64,000 nucleotides of DNA, taken from NCBI RefSeq assembly GCF_001540865.1, contig NC_033621.1, positions 14,574,716 through 14,638,715 of the forward strand. Reading direction: 5' to 3'. The stretch is from Ananas comosus (Eukaryota > Streptophyta > Magnoliopsida > Poales > Bromeliaceae). The translations under genes were made by a program, and so were the position numbers. Below are positions 12,036-24,435 of this stretch, in pieces (position 1 is the stretch's first letter; every line of letters begins with the position of its first letter). A model generated the notes under the pieces. That model saw nothing but the letters and a program-made list of their open reading frames with translations, was not told where the DNA came from and did no database searches.

Positions 12036-12440
12036 ACTCAAAATGGAAAGGAAAAAAAAAAAAGATTACCTTGTGGTAATCTGCATACCCGTCTATTCGT
12101 AACTGCGTAACTCTCAATCTATCGGAAACTATAAAACTAACATAAAAAAATAGAAAAAAAAATAATGATAACTAACTATCAGATCAATCGGCTGTTTGTT
12201 AGTTAGTTTGATACTTTCCATCAATTTTGGTCTTGATAAGGTCAATTAATTTGAATTTAATTATAATATCATGGCAAATTTGAATTTAATTATAATATCA
12301 TGGCAAATCGTTGTTTTATTAGCGAACTAAAATTGTAGTTTGTTAGAGAGGTGGACCACGTGTTTAATTAAACGAAAATTGTAGTTTGTTAGGGAGGAGG
12401 ACCACGTGTATACGTTTTATGAGGGAATGAAAATTGCAGT
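12036..12440. repeat. Locally duplicated block, copy 2
   Basis: Corresponds to parts of 8640-9790 upstream of the first NHL gene. It contains a tandem pair of GGACCACGTGT words (G-box CACGTG) near 12353 and 12410, matching GGACCACGCGTATA before the first NHL gene. The NHL coding part is not present after this copy. Confidence 0.5.
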
Positions 12441-12479
12441 TTCTTAGGAATGAGGACCACTTGTATATGGATTTAGGCT

Positions 12480-12960
12480 TAGGACCAAAACTTCGATATT
12501 ACAGTCTCATTTTCAATTTTAAGGTATTCAAATCAACGATGCATGCTGTTAAAATTGATTTAGGATATTTGAAGTTTTAAAATTAAAATTTTATATTTTT
12601 TCAAGATAATTTACTTCATGATCAAATCATTGTAAAATTGTCAATTTTTAATAGCTGCTATGATTAGTTTGTAATTTAACGGTATAGAAGAATTTAAATT
12701 TATTCAAATGTTAATAAAAAATATTTTAAACTATCTAAATCAAGATTACTATCTTTAAACTTGAATTTAAAAATTCTATCTTCAAATTTTAAGGATTGTT
12801 TAATTTCCACCATTCATTTTCACCTAATTTATTTACTAAGTAAGCAATTTGATAGAAATGCTACTTTTAATAGATTGATCAGAACTGTTCATTGTTATTT
12901 GAGATATTGTTTAACAAATTTATCAATAGTGTTCTAGTCTAACCTATACTTCTAAGCATT
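12480..12960. mobile_element. Possible diverged F1 MITE
   Basis: The order of words follows F1 copies (AAATCAACGATGCATGCTGT; a 'TAATTTACTTCATGATCAAA' core; a second half with GATTTGAATTT-like text) but with heavy divergence, and the outer ends are unclear. Tentative. Confidence 0.3.
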
Positions 12961-13147
12961 TTATTTATTTAATTATATTATTTTTCTTAATTAAGCTGAA
13001 AATTTTATTTAAGTTTCCTGCATATGTGTTAATGTCCGGCTGTTTGTTTCTCGGAAAGCGCCATAATTATCAATAGTATTGTAGCCCAAATATATATATA
13101 AATCTATAAATCTAATCTTACGAACAGTTATGATAAATTTATTAAAA
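12961..13147. other. AT-rich intergenic DNA
   Basis: Includes a short inverted word pair (ATCAATAGTATTGTAGCCC near 13070 and the reverse near 13150) linked to the next MITE. No gene. Confidence 0.4.
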
Positions 13148-13398
13148 AATATTTGGGCTAGAATACTATTGATAGTATTTGCCCTATTTTACTATCAAGT
13201 TTTTAGGCTTTGGATCAATCCTTTCATCAATTTTAATAATTGGATTAAATATTATAACCCAGTGGAGACCACTCAACCCTAGAAAACTACTCAACCCTAA
13301 GAGACTAATATCATTCTAACTATACAATTTCTCATCCAAGGGTTAAAACTTGATAGCAAAAAAAACTTTTGCTATCAATAGTATGCCGGCCTTACTCT
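13148..13398. mobile_element. MITE family F2, copy d
   Basis: Left ACTATTGATAGTATTTGCCC and right GCTATCAATAGTATGCCGGC are near-inverted ends. The interior has CTCAACCCTAGAAAACTACT and CATTCTAACTATACAATTTC, as in the other F2 copies. Confidence 0.5.
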
Positions 13399-13439
13399 AG
13401 AAAGATATTTTCAATTAATAAATAAATCCAAATCTGAAT

Positions 13440-13650
13440 TTCATGATTACACTTCGAAAAGATACACGTGGCACCTCCACGTTTTTTTTATTTTAAAATT
13501 TTCATACAAATATAAAAATTCAGACAAATATATAAATTGGTGGTTTGTTAGATACACGTGGTGGCTCCACATTTTTTTAGTATTTTTTATTTTGAATTTT
13601 TCATACAAATATAAAAATTGACGGTTTGTTAGATACACGTGGGGACTCCC
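13440..13650. repeat. G-box-bearing tandem repeats (first cluster)
   Basis: Three units, each with GATACACGTGG (G-box CACGTG) followed by a CTCCACATTTTT-like segment and a TATAAAAATT spacer, at about 13460, 13551 and 13630. The same unit forms a larger cluster at 16421-16990. Confidence 0.65.
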
Positions 13651-14748
13651 TAGTTCAAAATATTAATCAAATTTAAATTGAAAATTTCGACCTTTTATAG
13701 AATACGACAAATTAATCAAGATAAAAGTGGTGGAGTTTGATATTTTCTATCAATTTTGGACTAAGACACGATAAAGTCAAATTAATTTGAACTTATAATA
13801 TTATTATCTTAATTAATGGCAAATTTTGGAACGGAAATGAGAGGTTTACCGGGGTTAATTTAATCGTAAATTTGGGAATGGATATTAGAGTTTGTTTAGG
13901 GAATTTAGAGTTTGTTAATTAGGGAGGAGGATCATGTGGACACGCAATAGAGCTAGATATTATCATTAGGAAATAAATGGGATTAAAAAATATTTACACG
14001 TGTTCAATTAGTAGATCATTGCTGAAGAGATATAAATTGCAAAAGACAAAAGATAAGAAGTTAATATTAAATAACATCACATTGTAAATTTATATTAAAT
14101 AACAAACTCTAAATTCCCTAACAAACTCAACCTATGAGACCCCACCCAACCAATGACACAAAATTTTTTATTAAAATTTGTACATTTATATTTCAATTAA
14201 AGACTTGAATTTAAACTTTAGTTTAAATTTAAATTCTAGTTCTAAAGTTTAATTTAAATTTTAAATTAAATATTTAAATTTAAATTTTAATCAAATTATT
14301 TTTAGCTACGAACTTCAATTTGAACTTTGAATTCAAATTGTTCCGAACTATAATTCAAATTCTATTGAATATTGAATTCCAAATTTTAATTTTAAAGTTA
14401 AAAATTTAATTTAAGTTACCAATTATAATTTAAGCTTTAAATTCATATTACAAATTTAATTATTTGTCTTAAATATTAATTATAAATTTAATGTAAATTT
14501 AAAATTTAAAACTTAAATTAGAATTTTAAATATAAAAATTACGTGCGTAAGTTGTTTGTTTATATTTTTCACTTCTTTATTTATTTATAATTATTATTTA
14601 CCATCACAAATATATCTCTCTAAAAATCAAAATAGTATAATATAAGAGAGATAAAAATATTAAAAACTAATCAAGATTAAATATTTAAGCTATGGTTAAC
14701 TAAAATTTTTTAACAGATTCTAACGGAAGAGATATATTTAAAAATATT
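13651..14748. other. AT-rich intergenic DNA
   Basis: 13735-13950 has a diverged third copy of the duplicated block (TTTTCTATCAATTTTGGAC; GGGAGGAGGATCATGTGGAC). 14200-14540 is a low-complexity run of AAATTTAAATTT-type words. No gene seen. Confidence 0.55.
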
Positions 14749-14995
14749 AAGGCTTAGTTTGGTATTGAGACCTATCTAACGCTATTAGACTAAATGGAGT
14801 TGAGGAAAAATAAAAATCATATAGCGTTATGCTTCTGCGTTCTCCGATGAGACCGTAGCCAGAGAATCGCAGCTCATCGCGATATGCGGAATGCAATATT
14901 ATGTACCGAAAACAAACCGGGTAGTTTTCCAACATACTTTTTCACCGTACGTAAAGCAATCTCTCCACAATTCCATACGAACCCTAAGTAAGTTT
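14749..14995. mobile_element. MITE family F3 copy a, upstream of NHL gene
   Basis: Starts GGCTTAGTTTGGTATTGAG and ends near CCATACGAACCCTAAG. The inverse of this element occurs at 39958-40192, upstream of another NHL gene (ACCAAACTAAGCC at its right end). Size and the 'TTTGGTA' terminus suggest a Tourist-like (PIF/Harbinger) MITE; this class assignment is inferred. Confidence 0.5.
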
Positions 14996-15091
14996 TTTAC
15001 AGAAGCAATATATAATAAAATTTAAACATTGAGGATATACTTGTCATTTATTATATCTGCAGTAACCTTCGTAAAACTAACCCACCCTTCG

Positions 15092-15099
15092 TTTAAATA
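15092..15099 (+). promoter_or_regulatory. TATA-like box for NHL gene at 15184
   Basis: TTTAAATA lies 92 bp before the ATG. A CT-rich leader (CTCTCTCTCTTCTCTCCC) follows. The leader shares CACCTCTCC and CAATTGCATTATT with the NHL gene at 10040. Confidence 0.4.
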
Positions 15100-15183
15100 G
15101 ATTATTTTCCACCTCTCCGATAAGTCAATTGCATTATTATTTTTCCTGGCTCTCTCTCTCTTCTCTCCCACTCCGAGTTTTCC

Positions 15184-15756
15184 ATGGACCGTAAGGATCG
15201 TATATCCTACATCGGCATGAGTTCAATAATTGTGGCCGGATTTGTGTGGTGGGGATTGATAATCTTGGCCGGCAAAGAAATTAATTTAGATTTCGATCAG
15301 CACTTCTCGGTCGCTGATGCTCGTCTCGCGCGCTTCAGCGCGTTCGCGGCGCCCAACGTCACATCCGCCACTCTATCCTACGACCTCCGCGCCGCGCTGC
15401 TTGTGTATAATCCGGTCCAGCTCGGCATCACCTGCGAGTTCCTGATGGGCAACTACTTCTTCAACGGCACCCACTTGGCGGGGCGGGTGGTCGCGCCGTT
15501 CCGCCTGGACAGCGAGACCGCCACCGAGCTCCGGATGGACGTCGCGGGCGATACGGAGGGACGCATGGCGTTGCTGGACGAGTTCGAGAGGGGCAGCCGG
15601 ACGGGGGTGTTCGACCTGGAACTGCGGCTCGACGGCTTCTTCTCCGCGCGATGCCCGCTTACGCTGCCGTTGGCGCCGGCGGCCGGCGGCGGCACCGCCG
15701 TCGACACGATAAAGTGCAAGCTGCTCGTCCTAAAACGAAGTTGCGGAGCATTATAA
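15184..15756 (+). CDS. NDR1/HIN1-like (LEA_2) membrane protein
   Basis: Predicted 190-residue protein. A very short cytosolic N-terminus (1-8) precedes a membrane anchor (about 9-29) and a LEA_2-type domain (about 36-182). Family features: FSVADARLARF at 41-51, YDLRAALLVYNP at 66-77, an NGT site at N94, DEFERGSRTG at 132-141, and cysteines at 157 and 178. The canonical NPNKRVGIYYD motif is reduced to YNPVQLGIT. It is shorter than typical NHL proteins (about 210-230 residues), mainly through the short N-terminus, which lacks the YYGPPIPP motif of the genes at 25171 and 40795. The start is the first ATG of the frame after a TATA-like box. It is intronless and a local duplicate of 10040-10687. 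A MITE lies just upstream of its promoter. Likely a plasma-membrane protein; function unknown. Confidence 0.85.
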   Translation: MDRKDRISYIGMSSIIVAGFVWWGLIILAGKEINLDFDQHFSVADARLARFSAFAAPNVTSATLSYDLRAALLVYNPVQLGITCEFLMGNYFFNGTHLAGRVVAPFRLDSETATELRMDVAGDTEGRMALLDEFERGSRTGVFDLELRLDGFFSARCPLTLPLAPAAGGGTAVDTIKCKLLVLKRSCGAL

Positions 15757-16420
15757 TCAATGAGATTAGTTTTTCATTTTGCTTTTTCTATTATCGAATA
15801 ATGGAATTGCATGCGCGTCTTATAATTAGCTAGGGTCGGTTAATTAATTAATTTGGTTCCTTTGAAAATTAAGTGTGAGAAAAATTTTCTACACATTTTT
15901 TTTTTTTTAGATTTGTTTTAAAATTTTTGTCTGTTTAATTTTAGGAAAAAATAATTATGTTAGAAACACTTTTTCTCGAATTTTATATGATTGGTTCTTA
16001 TTCATCTATTTTACATTAAAATTAAAACTTAAGTTTAAATTATGAATTAAATTTAATTTTTGATACCAAATTTGAATTAACATTTAATTTTTTTACTACA
16101 GTGGATCAAAATTAAATTTTAAATTTTAAATTTTAAATTAAATGTAAATTAAATTTTGATGCTTTTAGTTTAAAACACATATTTAAATTTGATTCATCAA
16201 AAATTAAAAAGTATATAAAAAAGGTTCGCTCTATACAAAAAATAGAATGCTGTAGAATATTGTAAATATTTTCTAATAAAATATAACATATTAATTTATA
16301 AATATAATTTTTATTGTAAAATTTTGGATTTATATAATGTACAAATTTATATAGATTTGAAATAAATTATAATAATTGTTACGTGCATTTACACGTATGT
16401 TCAACTAGTCCATACAAATA
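15757..16420. other. AT-rich intergenic DNA
   Basis: 3' flank of the NHL gene, then low-complexity AATTTAAATT-type sequence. No gene or element recognised. Confidence 0.6.
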
Positions 16421-16990
16421 TATAAATTGATGGTTTGTTAGATACACGTGGTCCATATCTCGAGGTTTTCTCAGTATTTTTTGTTTTGAATTTTTCATAT
16501 AAATATAAAAATCGGCAGTTTGTTAGATACACATGGTTTCTCCACGTTTTTCTAATATTTTTTTTATTTGAATTTCATCCATACAAATATATAAATTGAC
16601 GTGGCGCCACTATGTTTTTCTAATATATTTTTTATTTTGAATTTCATCCATACAAATATATAAATGAGCGGTTTGTTAAATTAACGTGCCACCTCTACAT
16701 TTTCTCAGTATTTTTTGTTTTGAATTTTTCATTAAGTATAAAAATTAACGGTTTGTTAGATACACGTGGCGCCTCGACGTTTTTCCAATATTTTTTATTT
16801 TGAATTTCATGAATATCTTACCTCGGTAAAGTATGAAATCTGGATTTCATAATTACACTTCGGAAAGGTACCAAAGGTACTAAATCTATCTAAATCTTTT
16901 CTGTGGCGGTTTGTTATATACACGTCGGTTTGGCATGTTTGTTTGGGTAGAGGTTTGTTATATACACGTAGGTTTGGCATATTTGTTTGG
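16421..16990. repeat. G-box-bearing tandem repeats (main cluster)
   Basis: Units of roughly 80-95 bp, each built from GGTTTGTTAGATACACGTGG, a CTCCACGTTTTTC-like segment, TATTTTTTATTTTGAATTTC and ATACAAATATATAAATTGAC, start near 16433, 16515, 16600, 16668 and 16748. Variants with TTATATACACGT follow near 16906 and 16950. Further diverged pieces lie at 18050-18200. Several units keep an intact CACGTG core; others are mutated. Confidence 0.7.
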
Positions 16991-19345
16991 GTGGAAGTGG
17001 GGTCACGAGTCTAATAATTTTTTGTCGAAAAGCTCACACGGCAATTGTTCCTCACCTGCACAAACGAACCAGCCAATCCGACCCGATGCACAACTTTGCA
17101 AATTGGCAACAACCGAGAATTGAGAGAAAGCACGTAAAGGGATCCTGCAAATTGGCACAAACAACGAGTATTTTATTGATAACGAAAAGTTGGACTACAA
17201 GCGAAAGGCACACAACTCGACTTGGTCGGGCATGGCCGATGAAGGCAAAATGATCACCAAGATACTCTGCATCTAGCGAAGCCGACTCACTTAATACGTC
17301 TCACCTAACTTTCCCGTACTACTCTATATTGGCATCCAGTCATTTGACTATCCGCGGGTTCACTCGTGCTACACATCCAAGAGGATATAGGTATTTCGCT
17401 AAGGAAGTCGTCTTCGTGCTAAACGACCACTTCCGTTATTTGGTTCGTCGTAAAAAAGTTATGGTCGAAACTCGAGTTAACCTCAAACGGCGTAATTGAC
17501 TTCGCCCCATCGTGGGCCGAAGTCAATTACGGTGAAGAGAGGTGAAAAAAATAATAAAATAATATAATAGATAAAGCTAGTTAGATATAAATATATTTAA
17601 TTATGTTACTAATTATTTTTTTATTCAGTTAATATATCTAAAATATGATAAAATTTGATGAGTTATGTTTTAAAATTTTTTTATTTAGTTTGTATATTTA
17701 AAATATGATAAAAATTGATTAATTAAGTATTCATATTTTTTTACTTTATAATTTCATTATTGTATTACTATAATTTATATATAAAAAATAATTTAGTTGT
17801 TTTAAATTAAATTTTAATTATATAAAAATATAATTATATTATTTTTATTTATTAAAATATTTATTATTTATATATAAATTATAGTTATATATTATACACT
17901 TCCTACCAAACAAACAGCAGAACTGATAGAACTTCATTTCCATAACTACGAAACAAACAGCGAGAAAGAAGTAGTTTTCACCGAACTCCAGTTCAACCCA
18001 AAGTCCACTTCAACCCAAAGTCCAGTTTCGGTGAAACAAACATGCCCGTAGCGTCTCCACGTTTTCTCAGTATTTTTTGTTTTGAATTTTCCATAAAATT
18101 ATAAAAATTGACCACGTTTTTCCAATATTTTTTTTATTTTGAATTTCATGATTATCTTATCTCGATAAAATACCAAATCTGCATTTCATGATTACACTTC
18201 GGGAAGATAGCAAATCTTTCCAAATCAAATCCATCTCGGAAAGTTACTAAGTCTATCCAAATCTTTTCCAACAAAATTCTCATTTCCTTACCTCGGGAAG
18301 AGACAAAATCATCACCTTGATTCACGTGTGTATATAGAAAGATGTGTACTCAGAAAAGACAAAATTCTCACCTTGATTAGCATGTATATATAGGAGAACG
18401 TGTACTTATGATGTTGAAACTTTAAAAAAATTTTTCATTTTCTTACCTTGAAAAGGGACAAAATCCTTACCTTAATTTGGGTGTGTTAGGTGAACATGTA
18501 CTCATGAGGTCGGAACCTTAAAAAAATTTTCTAATTGCCTCTTCCTCCTCCCTCTCTTATGCACTGAACTTCACCTCACTTTAAACTGAATTTTACATTT
18601 CTTTTGTATTTTTTGCTGGATTTCTGAAAGCTATTTGGGTTCGTGTTGCACCACCATGAAAACGTGCCGACGAGGTAGAAGGTTGTCGTTGTATCGCTAA
18701 AAGTGATTGCCAAAGCCTCGCACGTGGAGGGTAATCTCGCTTCTAAGATAGTTTTTTTCGCACTCTCGACTTACAGTTCTCATTTAAACCTCTTTTCTCT
18801 ACAATATTTTGTACGTAATCCATCCTTATAATTTTTGAAAACAAAAGTTAAAATTATTTTTTTAGAATTGTCTAAAAAGTAAATTGTTCAAGCTAAATAT
18901 ATATTTGCATATTATATAATTACATATTTTGATGTCAATCCAAATTACTTATATATAAATTAAAATAATTATAATCATTCAAGTTAAATATATATTTTGT
19001 TGTCATTTCATTTTATTTTTTCATGCCAAATCATTATTGGCTACTATTTTTTTACCATTGCACACATATGTGCTGATATTTTAATTCAATTTATTTAAAT
19101 TTAGCCGTTTATTTTTTAAGAATATGATTGATTTTTAAACATTAGTAACATACTCCACCAGTTATCAATTAAGATTAATTATCAGGACAATGTTGGACAA
19201 AAAATATGCTAAATTAATAAATACAAAATTTAATAGTTTCCAACAAATTAGATAGTAGCTAATTTGGTAAGTAACTAACCTCCTAAATTAGAAATTAAAA
19301 TTTAACTTGAGTTTATAGTTTATATTTACAATAGTATATATAAAA
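16991..19345. other. Intergenic DNA without a recognisable gene
   Basis: 16991-17540 is of moderate GC with no long open frame resembling a known protein. 17560-17900 is AT-rich. 18050-18200 has degraded G-box repeat units. 18290-18520 has repeated TTACCTTGAAAAGGGACAAA-type words in three imperfect copies. 18540-19345 shows nothing identifiable. Confidence 0.55.
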
Positions 19346-21059
19346 TGTCACGCCCCGGGGTCCCTTTGAGTTTAAAAGATAGCGGAAAAGCGTCTGAATT
19401 TTTTTTTTTTTTTTTTGTTTTTAAACCTGACCCAGAGTATGCCAGACCGCCACAAAACATGGGATTCCAACTGTCACACGGACAGATCTCCCCTGATTTG
19501 CACGGCGTCGCACAAGTACAACAGTACAACAAGGATACAACCACAACTAAATGAATATAGAAATCACTATACCTTCATACATCTACCATTCACATCACAA
19601 ATTTGCATTCCATGTCTAAACATAAATTCATAGAAAATTTTTGAAAACTGTTCCCTACACAGGAACCTTATTCTTTAAAACGCTACCGACGAGGGTAAAA
19701 ACCTTTATTTACAAAATCCAGAAATCCACATTTTCAAATGTAAATAAATACTGAACAACATAAACCAAACTAAACTAATACATCGACTGAAATAGAAGGG
19801 TAAGAACTAAAACCGAACAACCTGGTCGGAAGCTCTATCGACCACATACGAACGTACCTCACGTCTCGTCCAACTACACATCGCCTGCATACCTGAAAAA
19901 TGGTGGGGAGGTGAGAACATTAAACAGTCTCCCCTCCAGTGGGTACCGCAAGCCGAAGAACGGCGAGAAGTAACTCACCGATCCAGAAAGAGAGCTATAC
20001 AACAACACGGAGAACTAGATAGACATAAGTACTGGTAAGTAAAGATGCTGATAAGTAAGGAGCTGACAAGTATAGATGCACGGTAAATAAAACATAGCTA
20101 CAATAACCAGATAAGCGATGTACTGAACAAAACACTACAGCTACTGTATGCATGCGTCAACTGACGATAAGTCTCAATAGTACCCAATCTCGTACCCTAT
20201 GGTCCGAAGACCTCAGGCCCATGCCACACTGCTCACCTGTACTGACCCTCGATGAAGCCCCTGGTCGAAGCACAGTACCTGACCCGCAATGAAGCCTGGG
20301 TCAGAAGCATTACCCTCGCAATATAAGCCCTGGGCTCACGGATTGGCAATCCAACCACTTTCCGGAAAAGAACACCTCTTGCGGTGGATCAGACCGCTGT
20401 GTGTTCGTGAAATGCGTAGCCGAGTGCGATCAATGTAGTATGCTCAAAGATCTCCATCGGCAACATAAGCCGACAAATCCAACCCCTCAGGGCACAACGA
20501 CCGTATAGGCATTAACAACTATCGGCTACGTAGTCAAGATAAGACTGTAACAACTCGACCGAATAGGTCATCAGATATCGAAATAGGGAACCGCCCAACA
20601 AATCACAGATATAGTGAACAGGATAGAGTCACTCTACTCTAAACATGATACTCAACACTGAAACTCGACCGCATGGGTCATCATGTAACCAAAACGACCA
20701 ACCAGGTCACAAGTAATAGCGTGAAACTTGACATTCAGTCACAGTATAGGATATGAACTCGACCAATCATGTCACAAGTATAGGATATGAACTCGAACCA
20801 ATCATGTCAGCAAAGTATATAATCTAGAAACTACGTCGGCCACTAGCCGACAATCCGACCCCTCAGGGTACACCGACCTCACGGTACATCGGACAACAGA
20901 AGTCAAGGTCCGACCAACCAGGTCACTGATACGAGGTACAAGAAACCACCAACCAGGTCACAAGTGTAGGAGATGCAACGTCGACCAACCAGGTAATGGA
21001 GATCACATAGGAGATCAGACCAACCAAATCATAAATATCATATACAGATAAAAGTCTAC
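19346..21059. mobile_element. LTR-like sequence, cut by assembly gap
   Basis: Starts TGTCACGCCCCGGGG, the terminus shared by family-A LTRs in minus orientation (compare TGTCACGCCCCGGATT at 44204), but the following sequence is distinct. 20480-21050 has irregular repeats of GACCAACCAGGTCAC and CTCGACC words. The other end is lost in the gap at 21060, so LTR identity rests on one terminus. Confidence 0.4.
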
Positions 21060-21084
21060 NNNNNNNNNNNNNNNNNNNNNNNNN
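21060..21084. other. Assembly gap (25 N)
   Basis: Exactly 25 N, the same size as the gap at 34366, which suggests a placeholder of unknown true length. Confidence 0.95.
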
Positions 21085-21513
21085 AAAATCAAAAGTGACA
21101 CTTCAACATTTATACGCCTACTGTTTCATTTTCTCTTGAACATTTCTTCAGGTCTTATCACTCTTGATCTCTAGTACACTTTTTTCAGAATGAATCTATT
21201 TATGTTGTCCTCCAATCCACTGAAAAGAAGGCTAAATTAAAAAATTGCCCGTACATTAAAATTTCATTAATTTTTACCCACCTTGTCTCGAATTAAAATA
21301 ACTCCAAATTTTAACACAGTGACCAGAGTTGACAAAGAGTAAGATAAAATTTGATATAAATTTTAATGAAACTAGATATTGAGATATTACTACGTGCAAA
21401 GTAAATTTTTGTAATTTACATTAAAAATTTACCAATATTCTGGTATGCTAATATTATGCGCAATTAACTCAAAATAATATTGCATATGGCATATTAGTAT
21501 ATATATATAAATT

Positions 21514-21660
21514 TTTTTTTTGAGTAGATAGGTAGCACGCTGCTTCGTTTATTTCATTTAGAAATAACTTAGTGAAATGTAAATCAAATAGGATTCAACT
21601 TGGGACCTTCAGGTATCAACCATCAGCTCTTTGTCATTACTCTAGGACGACGTCGGTAGC
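21514..21660 (-). mobile_element. tRNA-derived SINE copy
   Basis: Minus-strand copy with a T-run on the left, the TAGGTAGCACGCTGCTTCG tail word, and GGATTCAACTTGGGACC (inverse of the B-box region). Same family as 30980-31108 and 56390-56543. 21085-21513 to its left is AT-rich with nothing recognised. Confidence 0.55.
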
Positions 21661-21753
21661 ATAACTAAAAATTAAGTACATATAAGGGTAGTTCTACGGA
21701 GCACTATACAGCACAAAAAATAAACTTGTATAATACAATCAGCATATGGCACC

Positions 21754-22661
21754 ATGGAATTGCTAAAAACGGGGGCGGCACGTGGGCGCCTGGCCCGGCA
21801 CGGCTCGGGTCAGCGCTTACAGCACGGCATGCAGTACTGTAGCACTCGTGCCGGGCTGCGCCGGCCCAAGCTCTGGGCCGTGCTGGATCGCTCCTCCTAT
21901 GGCCTGACGACCAGACACAGCTCGACCCAAATGGCCTGAGCCGTGCGCGCGATGAGAGGCGGGCGGCCTGGCACGAACGACCCGCTTGGGCCGTGCCAGC
22001 CGGTGTGAGACCGCACGGCTCGCTTTGGGCCGTGCCAGCCGAGGCTAGCACGGCGCCGGACCCTAAGGGCTAATGGCCTTAGGGTCTTGCCCTCTTGCTC
22101 TCACAAGGTTAGACATTGGGAGTAGAGGCGCCATGGCGCCTCTCGCATTGCGCCCTCACTAGCGGCATTTGGCGCCGGCCTGCGGAGACCTATGATGCCG
22201 CCTCTTATGGCCCCGCCGCCGCACCCGTGGCCTGTCCCCAATCCAAAGGCCCCACCTCGTGCGGCGTCCCCTCTCCCCATCCCGACTCCTTCCCCCCGCT
22301 CCACCGCCCCCGCCCCCCCCCCTCCCTCCTCGGCGCCCCCTACCTTCTCCTCGGCTCCCTCCTCCGAGATCCTCTCCTCCCCGAAAACCTCACCTCCCCA
22401 AGAAACCCCAGCACCCCCAAATACGTTGATTTTTTTTCAAAAAATAATAATACAAATTTATTTAATTTTTTAAAAAATTAAATATTTACTATATTATAAT
22501 TAATTTTATAAAATTTTAATAATTTAATCAAATTTAAACTAAGTTTTTTTAAAAAATTTTTAAAAATAAATATTATAAAAGGCCGGCCAGAAGCACGACC
22601 TGGCCCGGCACTGTCTGTGCCTTCTGGGCCAAAGGTTGGGCCAAAGGCTAGGCAGCGTAGT
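21754..22661. repeat. GC-rich interspersed repeat (left part)
   Basis: Dense GGCCCGGCACGG, GGGCCGTGCC and related words at 21770-22080, a C-rich stretch at 22190-22410, an AT-rich patch, then again GGCCGGCC...GGCCCGGCAC at 22580-22620. The sequence continues after the LTR at 24436-24560, so the LTR was inserted into it. It is similar in style to the hAT-like elements at 35973 and 55483. ORFs here are compositional. Confidence 0.45.
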
Positions 22662-24435
22662 TGTAGTAGCCCTGGAATTCAGCATTTGAGGCTTGTCGAC
22701 AGCTCTGAAGAGTGTCGGGACAAGTCCGAGTTCTGTTGGTGCGAAATAGACGCAAACTGGACTCAGCGGGACGCGAGAGTAGAGAGTTAGCATTGCAATC
22801 TGCAAATTGCAGATTTTCAGCAATTAGTACCGGTACCACACAGGGGCGTATCGGTACCCAGTGCATTTTCTGCGCAGACTGCTCTCGGGTTAGCCATTCT
22901 GTTGCGTGGTACCGGTATGACATTGCGATGGTACCGGTACACCAGGGTAGGTAAGGGGCCTTTTGGTCTTTTCTTGCCTCGTTTGTATCACCTTATCCCT
23001 ATTACTCTATATAGGTTAGAGAGAAGTTGAGGAGGAGGCTTTGCTGTGCTCTCTCTCTCTCTTCCTCTTGTGCTCGGCCGTATGCAAGGAGGGGCTCGGG
23101 TGGAGTTGGATCGTCGCCGACGTCGCGCTGCGGTGCCGTTCGAGCGTGCGTTCGTCGTGGTAGCGCCGTAGGGAGGCCGGGCGAGCGCGTGGTTCCGCTT
23201 CTATCGATTTCTCGCCGTGGTTGCACGCGCTTTCGAGGTGGGTTAAAGTGATGCTTACCGAATTCTACGGGTTTCCTCCTAATTCTATATGTGTCATCAG
23301 CATGTGTTTTTAGCTTTGTTTAGTATATTGTTTAGCTCGATTCTTGGAATTTCATGCCTATGAATTTGAATTGGAGCTTAGAAAATTAGCTAAATCATGC
23401 ATGTTGGACTTGGATTTAATTTAGGAGAAAACTGACGTTTCTACACCGCCATTTGAACAAACTACCAGATTTAGCTCTAGGAGCCGTAGTTTGATTGTAT
23501 CGCCGAGGGTTATAGGCGGTGGATGCCCAGAATAGTGTAGAATAATTTTAAGCTCGTACTGGGATACCGAGCTTATTTTTACAATATTGTTCAGACTGTT
23601 CCAGATTGTCGGGTGCCGTTGGGGTTGACGGTGGACCCATATTACGGTTTTGCATCAGATTGTGCCGAGGGCACGTGTGTTTTGGTTGTTAGACCAGTTA
23701 GACTCTATTTACTTGACTATAATCTGCGAGAGCCTGATTGAGCTCGACAGAGACACGATTGCATACTCGGTTGGGTAGCGCCCACGAGTGCCACTCCGAT
23801 GACGGCCTGGTTTGGTGTAAGATAGTGTAGCTTCGACAGGCGGGACGGGTGTGTTCACAGTCTCTAGTGAGATTGGGTCAGGTTGTACTTTTCTACAGAT
23901 AGTGGGTGTTTGATCCAGATAGTATAGGTGCATACAGCTGTAGATTTATTCCAGCCTTCTTAGTATACTTGTTTACATCTGTAGAATTAGTGGGTGAGCC
24001 GTTGAGGTCGGTAGCGGTACCCACTGAGGACTACTTCTTTTGTAGTAGTTCTCACGCCCAGTTGTTGGAATCTTTTACAGAGCCTTCTTTTTCGGCTGCT
24101 GCTGCTGATTCGGACCATGAAAAGGGAGTCGCGAGTTAGATCCCTTCCCAGTTGCTGCTGAGCTAGAGTATACCAGCTATAGGTAATGGTAGTTTTTGAG
24201 TTCATATATATACTTTTGTTGTATCTAGCTGGAGTGAGTGTTTTGTTCATCGGGTTGTGATGTATGTATAGTGAACTTCTGTTTATATATCTCATTTCTT
24301 TTAGTAGCTTTATACTATTTGTTGTAGTATTGTATGATTATAGGTACAGCTATCGCTTCGTGTACAGTAGAAATTTCTTGGCATACGGCGGATTTGTCGG
24401 CGTGCCCGGAGAAACAAGTAATCCGGAGCGTGACA
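22662..24435 (+). mobile_element. Solo LTR, family A copy 3
   Basis: TGTAGTAGCCCTGG to GGAGCGTGACA. CTCTATATAGG near 23003 is a TATA-like box in plus orientation. GTACCGGTAC palindromes lie at 22827 and 22931. Strong similarity to copies at 6009-7851 and 44204-49644 (both inverted), such as AGCTCGACAGAGACACG and GGTGGACCCATATT. Flanks GTAGT and GCAGC match at three of five bases. No internal region. Confidence 0.7.

Noticed and set aside
22116..22481. 121- and 93-codon proline-rich frames
   Set aside because: C-rich repeat sequence. Two frames are open together and run into AT-rich DNA.
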